64,000 bases of DNA from positions 682,001 through 746,000 of the forward strand of contig CAWCHQ010000003.1 in assembly GCA_963795415.1 (NCBI GenBank), in the 5' to 3' direction. The stretch is from CAVSUZ01 sp963795415 (GTDB taxonomy: Bacteria > Pseudomonadota > Alphaproteobacteria > Acetobacterales > Acetobacteraceae). Of the stretch, positions 34,199-43,368 are shown one piece after another. The notes under the pieces were generated by a model. That model worked only from the letters and a program-made list of their open reading frames with translations. It was not told the DNA's origin and did no database searches. The position numbers and the translations under genes are program-made. How positions within the stretch are numbered: position 1 is the stretch's first letter; the number at the start of each line of letters is the position of its first letter.

Positions 34199-34393
34199 AT
34201 GAGCGATACCGGCGTAGGAATCAGCTCCACACAACCTGTCGGCGGCCGGCTATATGATCAGATGGGTAATCCTATGAGCGCCGCAAGATCAGAGCAGAGC
34301 GTTGAGGCTTTGGTTCGCTTCTCGCGTGAGCAGCCGCTTGCAACGGCATTGATAGCTCTGGGAATTGGGTACCTTCTCGGAAAAATACTCTAA
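34199..34393 (+). CDS. Small single-pass membrane protein (64 residues)
   Basis: A 64-residue protein with a soluble N-terminal half and one C-terminal hydrophobic helix, PLATALIALGIGYLLGKIL. The preceding segment SVEALVRFSREQPLATAL resembles the tail of DUF883/ElaB-type membrane-anchored proteins. The ribosome-binding site is excellent: AAGGAGG 5 nt before ATG 34199. It may associate with the envelope or ribosome as ElaB-like proteins do; this is inference. It is isolated between the KDG kinase gene and the convergent TerB gene. Confidence 0.7.
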   Translation: MSDTGVGISSTQPVGGRLYDQMGNPMSAARSEQSVEALVRFSREQPLATALIALGIGYLLGKIL

Positions 34394-34468
34394 CCGCCAG
34401 TTCCGAAACGCCTGCTCTCAGCTCTGCCAGAATGCAGGCTTGTTCATTCTCACCGCAGGGACACCTTG

Positions 34469-34494
34469 GCGTGCAGTTTTGAACAAATCGTCCG
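34469..34494 (+). repeat. 26-bp dispersed repeat, copy 1
   Basis: GCGTGCAGTT followed by TTGAACAAATCGTCCG. The same 26 bp occur at 43121-43146 with one mismatch and the same orientation. Flanking sequences differ. It might be the end of a mobile element or a remnant of one; no transposase is visible. Confidence 0.6.
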
Positions 34495-34515
34495 GTGAGT
34501 CCCACGACGCGGCCG

Positions 34516-34935
34516 CTACGCGTCGCGGTGGCGCACGCGCACGCCGCGTTCGATTGCCGCGGCCACGAGCTTGTCGAGGTGAAGCTCCGATTCGACAAAC
34601 TCCAGCATCTCCAGCGATTCCTCCCCGACCACGTCATCCGCAGCCACGACCTCACAGGCGAGGGCATAGGCAGTTTCCCGCAATTCCGGCGACAAGGCTG
34701 CGCGGATCATCCGTCCCGCGTGGCGCAACCCGTCTTCTTCATTGAGCAGCTGGACGGCGGCGTCCATGGCAGCTTCCAACTGCTCGCTGGAGAAGTCGCG
34801 AAAGGCCGGCAGGGTCTGGACCTGGCCGGCCATGACCCCGATTTCGCGGTCGGTCATCCCTCCGTCGGCCGCCGCGACCAGCACCATTGTGCAGACCAGC
34901 GCCTCCGGCGCATCAAGATCCTCGATCCTGGGCAT
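34516..34935 (-). CDS. TerB-like protein
   Basis: A 139-residue all-helical protein with the TerB (tellurite-resistance protein B-like) pattern: ALVCTMVLVAAADGGMTDRE at the N-terminus and LACEVVAADDVVGEESLEML in the second half, the two Asp-rich acidic loops that bind metal in this family. Function outside tellurite resistance is usually unknown. ATG 34935 has GGAGG 8 nt upstream. It lies downstream of the DinG-type helicase gene on the same strand with a 52-bp gap, so they may be co-transcribed. Confidence 0.82.
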   Translation of the reverse strand: MPRIEDLDAPEALVCTMVLVAAADGGMTDREIGVMAGQVQTLPAFRDFSSEQLEAAMDAAVQLLNEEDGLRHAGRMIRAALSPELRETAYALACEVVAADDVVGEESLEMLEFVESELHLDKLVAAAIERGVRVRHRDA

Positions 34936-34987
34936 CTCCCCCGGCCTCCTTACGGCAGCAGGACCGTGCTGAAAGGCGCGCCGCGGA

Positions 34988-37771
34988 TCAAGCGGGGTAA
35001 GCCGGTGCTGCCAAAAAGTTGCGCGTCTCGGCCACCGCTTCCGCCAGACCGACGCGGCGAACCGCAACGCCGGCGGGGAAAGCCGAAACCAACCGGTCGG
35101 GGGTCCGCCGGTCCAGCAGCACGAATACGCCGCGATCCGAGGATCGCCGTATCAGGCGCCCGAACGCCTGGCGCAACCGCAGCCGGGCGATGCGATCGTC
35201 GTAACCCCGCGGGTCACCGTCGGACAGGTGGATGCGCCGCTCACGGTGCAATATGTCCGGACGCGCCCAGGGCACCTTCTCGAATACGACCAGCCTCAAG
35301 GCTCGGCCCGGCACGTCCACCCCGTCGCGCATGGCGTCGGTCCCGAGCAGGCAGCTCTCTTCCTCGGTGCGGAAAATATCGACGAGCGTGGCGTTATCCA
35401 TTGCATCCACATGCTGCGCGTAAAGCGGTATCCCCGCCTGTTCCAGTTCCGGGGCGATCCGCCGGTGCACTGCGATCAGGCGGTTGATCGCGGTGAACAG
35501 GCCAAGCGCGCCACCGCCAGAGGCCAGGAACAGCGACCGATAGGCTCCGGCGAGTGCGGCGGCGTCCCCATGCGCCACATCGGTCACGACGCAGCAGCGC
35601 GTCTGTGCGCTGTAATCGAACGGGCTGGCCAGCGCGGCGCGGATCGCCGGGGAGGGCAGATGCGGTGCCCCGACCCGCGCCTCCGCCGCGTTCCAGGCGG
35701 TTTCCGGATCGGCGTCGCCGCTGTCGCGCAAGGTGGCGGACGTGACCAGCACGCCATGCGCCGGGGCCGCGAGGCTGAGGGCAAACGGCACAGTGGGGTC
35801 GAGCCAGTGCCGGTGCAGCCCGACATGCGCGGGGTCCAGCCGCAGGAACAGCACGTAATCGGGCCGGATGCCCGGCTCCGGTAGCGCTTCCTGCACCTGT
35901 TTCAGCATGGCTCGCCAAGCGGTGAGGGGGGCAAGGGCACGCCGGTCAATCGAGCGGCACATTCCCTCGATCCGGTTGCGAAGGGCACTGTCCAACTCCT
36001 CCGCCTCGTCATCAAGCCTCGCGAGCAGGCCGTTGCGGAGCAGGACGAGGGGCTCAATCAGGGCAGTCAGGGCAGAGCCGAGCCGGTGTGCCGCCTCAGC
36101 CAGTTCCGGCGGAATGGGGTGCAGGTCACACTCCAGCGCAGTGCTCACGGGCTCGCCTGCGCCCTCGGTGCGGGCGAGGATCTGCACCCGGAGGAGCCGC
36201 AGGAAGGCCTCGGATGGGTTTGGGCGCCCTGGTGCGATCCCGGCGAGAGCCGGTCCCTCCACTTCCAGACGGTCGTGCCATCCGGGAGCGGGCAGACATC
36301 TCGCCGCGGCAAGGCTTGCTTCCAGCCTTATCTCGAGAATTGGGTGGCCGGCGACCACGTCCTCTAACCGGCGCTTCAATCCGCGCGCGCGGGAACGTCC
36401 GCCTTCGGCCCCAAGAAGCCACCGGCGCAGCTCGGCGGTTTCCAGTCCCGACAGCACGGCAGCGAAGGCGCCGTCGGCGGCATCGAAGACGTGGTGTCCC
36501 TCGTCGAACACGTAGCGGGTCGGTACGCTGTTGTCGTCGAGACCGCCCCAGGCGGCCTGCGTCATAACCAGGGCGTGGTTCGCCACCACCAGTTCCGCCT
36601 GCCGGGCGCGGCGGATCGTGTGCTCCACGAAGCAGCGTTTCCAGTGCGGACAGCCGGCGTGGATGCACTCCCCGCGCCGGTCGGCGAGTGACAGGACCAG
36701 TCCCGGCCCGAACAATTCGCTCATCCAGCCAGGCAGGTCGCCGCCCTGAATGTCGCCGTCCCTTGTGACGAGCGCCCAGCGCGCGACGAGGCCCAGCGGG
36801 ATGATCGACAGCGCCACAAGGCCGGTCAACGCGGGCCGGAGCGCATCCTCCATGTTGAGCAGACAGAGATAGTTTTCACGGCCTTTGCGCACGACGACCC
36901 GCCGGCGGCGCTCGGCCAGGTCGGGGTAGAGCCGGGCCAGCTCGGCGTCGATCTGGCGCTGGAGATGCCGGGTAAACGTGCTGATCCAGACAGAGCCGCG
37001 GTTTTTTTCCGCCCACAGGCTGGCGGGGGCTATGTAGCCGATGGTCTTGCCGGTTCCGGTTCCGGCTTCGGCGAGCACGACATGCGGATCGCCGCGGGTT
37101 GCGCGGGGGGCGAAGGCCGCCACGGTAGCACCGGCGTAGTCCGACTGGCCCTGGCGCTGTTCCGCGTCCGGGCCGAGCAGGACGGCGAGGCGGGTGCGGG
37201 CTTCGGTTTCCGTGACGGGGAGGCCGGCCGGAGGCGGCAGCGGGGCGGTCTCCTCCCACTCCGGCAGGCGCTTCCAGACCATCAGGCCCTCGGAGGAGGG
37301 CATTGCATCCGGCCGCCCCAGCGCCCGCAGCACGTATGGTGCCCAGCCCCAGCCGGCCCGTCCCATGCGCGCCGCCAGGCCGGGCGCGTCCTTGTTAAGC
37401 GACAGGGCGCGGCCGGCGGCCAGTCGCCGCAGCAATACGGTTGCAAGCTCGGGGAGGAACGCCGCTTCAGCTTCCAACCCCGTCGCCGGATCGAGGTCGA
37501 GGGCCAGTGCCAATCCCCGCGGGGTTGGAGCAGCATGGCGGCCCGGCATCACGAAAGCAAACAACTCCAGCAGATCGAGGCAGGGCAGGGGCCGGATGCC
37601 GAGGCGGCGGAACGTGGCGGGACGATGAACGAGCAGGGCAGGGGGCAGGTCGCGCAGGCGCTCTGCGGCCGCATCCGACGGCAGGACCAGCAACTCCCCA
37701 TCCGCGCTGAGCAGAGCAGCGCGGCCATGACCCGCGACGAGGGCGGGAAGGTCGGGGATGGCTGGCAGCAC
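34988..37771 (-). CDS. ATP-dependent helicase, DinG/XPD type with Fe-S cysteines
   Basis: A 927-residue SF2 helicase. Walker A is AEAGTGTGKTIGYIAPAS, the DEAH-type box is FDEGHHVFDAADGAF, and motif VI region is RLRQAFGRLIRRSSDRGVFV. Four cysteines between motifs Ia and II (ENYLCLL, then CIHAGCPHWKRC) match the Fe-S cluster of DinG/XPD helicases. An N-terminal region of about 220 residues is an extra domain with no recognised motif. The enzyme should unwind DNA 5'-3', resolving R-loops or other structures during replication. It is the longest intact gene in the window. Confidence 0.9.
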   Translation of the reverse strand: MLPAIPDLPALVAGHGRAALLSADGELLVLPSDAAAERLRDLPPALLVHRPATFRRLGIRPLPCLDLLELFAFVMPGRHAAPTPRGLALALDLDPATGLEAEAAFLPELATVLLRRLAAGRALSLNKDAPGLAARMGRAGWGWAPYVLRALGRPDAMPSSEGLMVWKRLPEWEETAPLPPPAGLPVTETEARTRLAVLLGPDAEQRQGQSDYAGATVAAFAPRATRGDPHVVLAEAGTGTGKTIGYIAPASLWAEKNRGSVWISTFTRHLQRQIDAELARLYPDLAERRRRVVVRKGRENYLCLLNMEDALRPALTGLVALSIIPLGLVARWALVTRDGDIQGGDLPGWMSELFGPGLVLSLADRRGECIHAGCPHWKRCFVEHTIRRARQAELVVANHALVMTQAAWGGLDDNSVPTRYVFDEGHHVFDAADGAFAAVLSGLETAELRRWLLGAEGGRSRARGLKRRLEDVVAGHPILEIRLEASLAAARCLPAPGWHDRLEVEGPALAGIAPGRPNPSEAFLRLLRVQILARTEGAGEPVSTALECDLHPIPPELAEAAHRLGSALTALIEPLVLLRNGLLARLDDEAEELDSALRNRIEGMCRSIDRRALAPLTAWRAMLKQVQEALPEPGIRPDYVLFLRLDPAHVGLHRHWLDPTVPFALSLAAPAHGVLVTSATLRDSGDADPETAWNAAEARVGAPHLPSPAIRAALASPFDYSAQTRCCVVTDVAHGDAAALAGAYRSLFLASGGGALGLFTAINRLIAVHRRIAPELEQAGIPLYAQHVDAMDNATLVDIFRTEEESCLLGTDAMRDGVDVPGRALRLVVFEKVPWARPDILHRERRIHLSDGDPRGYDDRIARLRLRQAFGRLIRRSSDRGVFVLLDRRTPDRLVSAFPAGVAVRRVGLAEAVAETRNFLAAPAYPA

Positions 37772-37885
37772 GATGCTCTATAGAACGGCCGGCGGGTGCA
37801 GGGAAAGCAGCGGCGGTGGCCCGCCTGGACAGATCAAGTAACGGGGTCCATTACGCCCGCCGCACCAAGAAAGCGGGGGCTTCCG

Positions 37886-39088
37886 ATGCGATTTGAATTG
37901 TTCCTGCAGGCCGCAGCGGCGGCTGTGCTGATGGTTTCCACGGCCTATGCACAATCCGACGAAGGACCGGTGAAAGTCGGCGTGCTGACCGATATGTCCA
38001 GCCTGTATGCCGATATCGGGGGCAAGGGCTCGGTCGAAGCCGCCCGGATGGCGATCGAGGATTTCGGCCGGAAGCTGCTCGGCAAGCCAATCGAGCTGGT
38101 CTATGCCGACCATCAGAACAAGCCCGATATTGGCGCCAGCATTGCGCGCAAATGGTATTCGACCGAAGGCGTCGATGTGATCGTCGATGTTCCGACGTCC
38201 TCGGTGGCGCTCGCGGTCGAGGGCGTCTCGAAGGAGATGCACAAGCTCGTGCTTTTCAGCGGCGCCGGCTCCTCCGACATCACCGGCAAGTCCTGCTCTC
38301 CCTACGCCGCGCACTGGACTTATGACACCTACGCCCTCGCCCACGGCACCGGGTCGGCTATCGTGAAGCAGGGCGGCAAGACCTGGTATTTCATCACCGC
38401 CGACTACGCCTTCGGCCATGCGCTGGAGCGGGATACCGCCAATGTGGTGGAAAAGATGGGTGGCAAGGTGCTGGGCCAGTCGCTGGTGCCGCTGAACACG
38501 GCGGATTTTTCCAACTACCTGCTGCAGGCGCAGTCCTCCGGCGCGCAGGTGGTGGGGCTTGCCAATGCGGGGGCGGACACGTCGAATTCGATCAAGCAAG
38601 CGGCCGAGTTCGGGCTGACGCAAAAGCAGAAACTGGCCGGGCTGCTGGTGTTCATCACCGACGTGCACGCGCTGGGGCTGAAGACGGCGCAAGGGCTGCA
38701 ACTGACCTCAGCGTTCTACTGGGACCAGGACGACGCCACACGGGCGTGGTCCGCTCGGTTCATGAAGGTGATCAACCACAAGCCGACGATGAGCCAGGCG
38801 GGCGTGGCGAGTTCGCTGAAGCATTACTTTGAAGCGGTGAAGGCGCTGGGCAGCAAGGACCCGCTGAAGGTGATGGAAAAGATGCGGGAGGCGCCGATCA
38901 ACGATTTCATGACGCATGACGGCAAGCTGCGCATCGACGGGCGGGTGCTGCGGGATCTGTATCTGTTCCAGGTGAAGACGCCGGAGGAATCGAAGGGACC
39001 GTGGGACTATTACAAGCAGCTGGCGGTGATTCCGGCGGATGATGCGTTCCGGCCGCTAAGCGAGGATAACTGCCCGCTGGTGAAATAG
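37886..39088 (+). CDS. ABC transporter substrate-binding protein, branched-chain amino acid (LivJ) type
   Basis: A 400-residue periplasmic binding protein of the Peripla_BP_6/LivJ class. The signal peptide is MRFELFLQAAAAAVLMVSTAYAQ (residues 1-19 then cleavage near AYA). The mature part begins VKVGVLTDMSSLYADIGGKG, with DHQNKPDIGASIARKW and YAFGHALERDTANVVEKMGG. ATG 37886 is preferred, because an upstream start at 37796 lacks a signal peptide. No permease or ATPase genes are next to it. The sugar-acid dehydratase gene follows after 55 bp, so this orphan binding protein may recognise an aromatic or sugar-acid ligand. Confidence 0.9.
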   Translation: MRFELFLQAAAAAVLMVSTAYAQSDEGPVKVGVLTDMSSLYADIGGKGSVEAARMAIEDFGRKLLGKPIELVYADHQNKPDIGASIARKWYSTEGVDVIVDVPTSSVALAVEGVSKEMHKLVLFSGAGSSDITGKSCSPYAAHWTYDTYALAHGTGSAIVKQGGKTWYFITADYAFGHALERDTANVVEKMGGKVLGQSLVPLNTADFSNYLLQAQSSGAQVVGLANAGADTSNSIKQAAEFGLTQKQKLAGLLVFITDVHALGLKTAQGLQLTSAFYWDQDDATRAWSARFMKVINHKPTMSQAGVASSLKHYFEAVKALGSKDPLKVMEKMREAPINDFMTHDGKLRIDGRVLRDLYLFQVKTPEESKGPWDYYKQLAVIPADDAFRPLSEDNCPLVK

Positions 39089-39143
39089 TATCCGATCGCA
39101 GAGCATCGAATACTCAGACAAGGAGGGACGAACAGGACCGGTC

Positions 39144-40303
39144 ATGAAAATAACCAAGGTCACGCCCTTACTGCTGGACCGCTTCTGCTTCGTTCGTATC
39201 GAGACCGATGAGGGCGTGACGGGTCTCGGCGAGTCCGGAACCTGGGGGCAGTTGGAGGCCAGCGCGGCCTCCATTGCCAAATACGCCGAATACCTGGAGG
39301 GCAAGGACCCACGCCCCATCGAGCACCACTGGAACGTGATGCTGCGCGCCAATCACTTCACCGGCGGCGCGATCAGCGGGGCGGTTTCGGCGATCGACAT
39401 CGCCCTGTGGGATATCAAGGGAAAACTGCACGGCGTGCCGGTTTACGAGTTGCTGGGCGGCAAGATGCGCGACAAAGCCAGGCTGTATGGCCATGTAAGG
39501 GGGCGAACCATCGGCACGCTGGTCGAAGAAGCGAAGCGGCTGAAGGCCGACGGGTTCACGGCGCTGGGGCATCTCAATCCGCTGCTTGATGAGGATGAAA
39601 CCACGCCGGTACTACAAGCCGCACTCGGCGAAGATCGCCGAGGCGGTGGATAATGTGCGCCGGCTGCGGGAGGCGGTGGGGCCGGAGGTGGATCTATGTA
39701 TCGAGATTCATCGCCGACTCGACTCCGCCCGAGGCGATCGCGCTGGGGCGGGGGATTGAGAAATATATGCCGATGTTCTTCGAGGACCCGCTGCGGCCGA
39801 ACAGTTTTGACGCCATGGCCTGGGTCGCGGATCACATTCCGATCCCCGTTGCGACTGGGGAGCGGTTCACCAGTCTTTATCAGTTCCAGACGCTATTGAC
39901 CCGCCATGCGGTGCAGTATCTGCGTCCCGATGTCTGCCTGTGCGGCGGCATTACGGGGGCGAAGAAGATCGCCGCCCTGGCGGAAGCGCACGACGCATGG
40001 GTGGTGCCGCATAATCCGCTATCGCCGGTAAGCACCGCGGCGTGTCTGCAAATCGCTGCATGCATCCCGAATTTCGCGATCCAGGAATACCCGACGCGTA
40101 CGCCGGAGATCGACGGCGGCAAAGCGTTGCTGGGCAACGATCTCGCCCCGGGGCTGGCGGAGCAGGAGGGAGGGTTCATCGCCATCCCGCAGGGCCCTGG
40201 GATCGGGGTGGAGCTTGTGCCGGACGCGGAGCGGCGTTTCCCCATGCGTCCGCGGCCGATACGGATGCGCCCGCATGTGGATGGGTCGGTGGTGGATATG
40301 TAG
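39144..40303 (+). CDS. Enolase-superfamily sugar-acid dehydratase (mandelate racemase/galactonate dehydratase type), two frameshifts
   Basis: About 385 residues of a mandelate racemase/muconate lactonizing family member. The capping domain (KITKVTPLLLDRFCFVRIET) and barrel are present: metal-ligand strand DLCIEIHRRL with a histidine, FFEDPLRPN, PVATGERF, and the catalytic His in WVVPHNPLSPVS. These fit galactonate/mannonate-type dehydratases that make 2-keto-3-deoxy acids. Two single-base insertions, near 39608-39609 and 39721, shift the frame. Correcting them gives PYYKPHSAKIAEAVDNVRRL and HRRLTPPEAIALG. The product would feed the KDG kinase and aldolase. Confidence 0.85.
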
Positions 40304-40443
40304 GCGGGAGACTGAAACTGTTTGGGTAAAGGCCGGCGCTGAGCCGCGGTCAGAGGGTACTTTCGGACGTCCCTGGGTGGGGACTTCGCTGCTATCGCCA
40401 GTCCCGCCCCTCGTTCAGACGGTCGCTAACGGGTATGCGGGGC

Positions 40444-43040
40444 TCACGTGCCAGGGCGAACTCCGTAAACAACCAGCTGACCGTTGCAGCCGCCGGCTCC
40501 GCAATTTCTTCCGAACGTTCCAACGTAAACTCGACCATGTGCAACGGTGGGCGGATTGAATTTGCCAAGCATGCCCAGCGAGTTCCGCCGGCGATGAACT
40601 GTTCCAAACCTCCTCCAAGCCTTCTGCAGCAAACGCTTTCAGGATGCCTGGAACAATCTTGAACTGAGCGTTGCACGGGCGCTGGTCCATGGGCGAGTGG
40701 TCGTCCGCGGGGCAATCGCTGGGCCGTGCCGCCCAGACAATTCCTGTTCTAAACGCGCCGCCATCGGCCGAGATCGAAAGAACGCCGCCTGGCATGCTCA
40801 TATCGGGTGCTAAGTCTGATGACATGGCGAACGGGGTCGTCTCGAGAGTGCCGCTTCGGAGACGAAATCCTTTCAGCCGATCTCGTTCCGCCCACATGTA
40901 GACGCGCGTGCTCCCGTCTGCGAGGGGTCCCCAAAGAGCGGGCGCTCCATGCAGGTGTGGCCATTTCGTCACGTCGGGCCAAACGTTGCACGGCGGCGGG
41001 GAACCGTTATATTGGTTCCTTGCGGCCATGAAGGCCTGGCGTGGGTGGGCCATGTCGCTCGTATCGATATTGTACAGCATGCCTTGCTTTCCGCCACCAA
41101 CGATGGTGTGCGTGCCAGGCACATGCACGGGGCCAGAGGACCCCAGATCAAGGTCGCAGACGTTTAGATCGATCGACTGACCGGTTGCGGCGCGGAACGT
41201 GCCAGCCACCAGAAAACGACCTCCAACAGGGTCGTGCCGTAGCTGCACGAAGCTGTTTGTGAGATCGGGCGTTCCAGGCGCGGCACGCCCGTTTCCCGTC
41301 ATCATGTAGATCAGACCTTCTTCGTCGGCAGCCAGACCTGTACCGGATTGCCACAGTCCGGCCCCAACCCCGCCTGGGGTGGTATTGAGGAAACCCTGCG
41401 GTTGTAAATTGTCTGCGCGAAAGGCGAACACCCATCCGTGCCAAGGTCCTTGGTCAGCGTGTGCGCCGAAAGCGGCGTAGACGGATCCATTCGCGAGCAG
41501 CAGCCCGGGCCGGTTTAGCTGCCACTTTTGCACGAACGAAGTATTTGATGCCCCGATCTCAACCGAACCCTTGGTTCGACCCGTCAAAACGTCAAGAGCA
41601 TAGAGGACATTGTGGTACGAATGGCGTTGAATGCGCCACACAGCACCGCTGTGCGCCGCGTCAACGGTCGGAATGAGGGCGACCGTGCCATCTAGTGTGC
41701 GTCCATCGAGGAAGGTGGGGCCAGGAATCGTGCCGAGCGTCTGCATCGTGAAGCCGCGGCCCTCGAAGGAGGCAAGCCGCCACGAGGCTCCTGTAAACGG
41801 CGGCGCGAAGTTGGGGGCGAGTCCCACCGTGCCGTCCGCAGTGCGGCCGTCCAACCAGACTGGGGTAGTTGGCCCGACGAGCCTGCCGAGGCTGCGGAGC
41901 GACACCGCACCATCATGGCGTGCAACCTGCCACCAGGTGCCGGTCAATATGTCACCGCCGAACTGCGGCACTAGCGCGACAGTGCCATTGCCGGTAATTG
42001 CGTTCATCCAGGACGGGCCCGGGGTATTGCCTTGGGTCTGGATTGTGACGATGTCGTCTGTTGCCAGCTCTGCTTGATCGGTAATGGTGTCGATCCGCTT
42101 CGACTTCGCCGCAACGAAGATCGTTGCGCTCGCACGATCGATGACCGGCGTACTGATGATGCCAATCGCAGGATCGATCAAAGTGTCGGCGACCACGTCG
42201 CTGCGCGGCACCGGAGACCCGAGCTGGCCGCTTTTCCAGAGAGGGCCGCTATTCGCTTGGTCGTCATCGCCGTCGAAGGCGTAGACGTAGTTTTGGGTCG
42301 TCGCCACAAAGATAACGTTATGGTTGCGGCCACCGATCAGCAGGTTCTCCATGAAGAGCGGCTGCGCAAAGACCTGCCCTTCGACGTCGCGCGTGAACAG
42401 CTTGCCGAACCGACCGGACTTCAGGAACGCCGGAGTCAGGTACGGTTTCCGAGAGGAAGGCGCCGGTGCGAGAATTGTCACCGCGATTGGTCAGGACGTC
42501 TGCAGCTCGAATCTCGTGCAGGCGCCACCGGGCACCGGTGAACGGGGGAGAGTGTGACGGCGCGAGGCCAATGGCGCCGGTTTGCGTTCGACCATCAAGC
42601 CATAAAGTTCCGGCCCCTCCACATGCCAAGCCTATGATGCCGTTGTCCAGCTCCTCCACGCGCCAGACGGTCGTTGCCGGCGGCGCCACAGTTGCACTGT
42701 GGGACAGAGTTACGGCGCCAGTGTCCGCTCGGCAGGTCAGCCAGCGTGCGCCCTCGATGTCGCCAAGGTTGCGCAGGCTGAACAAGCGATGCCCGACCCC
42801 ATGAGGCTCCCAAACTGTTCCGCTGAACGGCTCTCCGAATCTCGGAGCAAGACCGACCGTACCGCCCACTGTTTGGCCATCGAGCCATCTGGAGCCCGGA
42901 ATGGTGCCAAGCGATTCAAGCAAGAACGTTGAGCCGTCCCTAAGGACATTGTCTGCCTGCGCGCTCCCGACCGAGGAGATGACGATCGCGAGGGCTAGGA
43001 CCAATGTCTTAAGCGCAATTTGAGAAAGGCTCTGCTTCAT
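40444..43040 (-). CDS. Exported PQQ-like beta-propeller protein with six inserted ~45-residue repeats, two frameshifts
   Basis: About 865 residues with a signal peptide (KTLVLALAIVISSVGSAQA). Propeller text matches quinoprotein-like exported proteins: LFTRDVEGQVFAQPLF, VIFVATTQNYVYAFDGDD, GWVFAFRADNLQPQGFLNTT, and TIVGGGKQGMLYNIDTSDM. Two blocks of a repeat with consensus LGxxxGxxWLDGRTxxGTVxLAP...FTGxxWR are present: three copies before the propeller, and three inserted in it between VAAKSKRID and NVLYALDVL. Extra bases near 42443 and 40574-40576 shift the frame; correction gives SETYLTPAFLKSG and ELAGMLGKFNPPTVAHGRV. The protein is probably periplasmic or secreted. Enzymatic activity is not evident. 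Confidence 0.8.
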
Positions 43041-43120
43041 GGGGTACCCCGAATGGCCTAGTTGACGAGGTCGCAGGCAAGAATCGGGTTGGCCGTCCGT
43101 TCCGAGTTAGACGCCGCCAA

Positions 43121-43146
43121 GCGTGCAGTTCTGAACAAATCGTCCG
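43121..43146 (+). repeat. 26-bp dispersed repeat, copy 2
   Basis: Matches 34469-34494 at 25 of 26 bases in the same orientation. It lies 80 bp upstream of the quinoprotein start and about 110 bp before the truncated antiporter remnant, so it may mark one edge of the inserted segment. The rest of the 43041-43257 gap has no coding signal that I can support. Confidence 0.6.
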
Positions 43147-43257
43147 CGGTTCCCTACCCGGATTCCTTCGGAATTCCGGGTTTAACATCGCACTTTCCGA
43201 CGGCCATTCCAAGCAAAACTTGATATCGGGCAAATTACCACCGTGTGGCGCAAAGCC

Positions 43258-43350
43258 TTATGGTGCAAACCTTATGGTAAAGGCGGGACGGCATAAACCG
43301 GCGTTGGCGGCGATCAGCAGCAGGAACGCGGCCAGATCGAAGGAGGACAT
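43258..43350 (-). pseudogene. N-terminal remnant of a Na+/H+ (CPA-type) antiporter
   Basis: ATG 43350 has GGAG-like context and encodes MSSFDLAAFLLLIAANAGL, then stops after 30 residues. This resembles the first helix of CPA1 sodium:proton antiporters (DLAAxLLxxAAxxGxxN). The remainder of such a protein is absent, and the sequence changes to the short duplicated word CCTTATGGT (43256-43264 and 43270-43278) and the quinoprotein region. It lies directly after the MFS gene on the same strand, suggesting a former operon cut by insertion or deletion. Confidence 0.5.
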
Positions 43351-43368
43351 TCGGTCTTGGGCCGCGAT

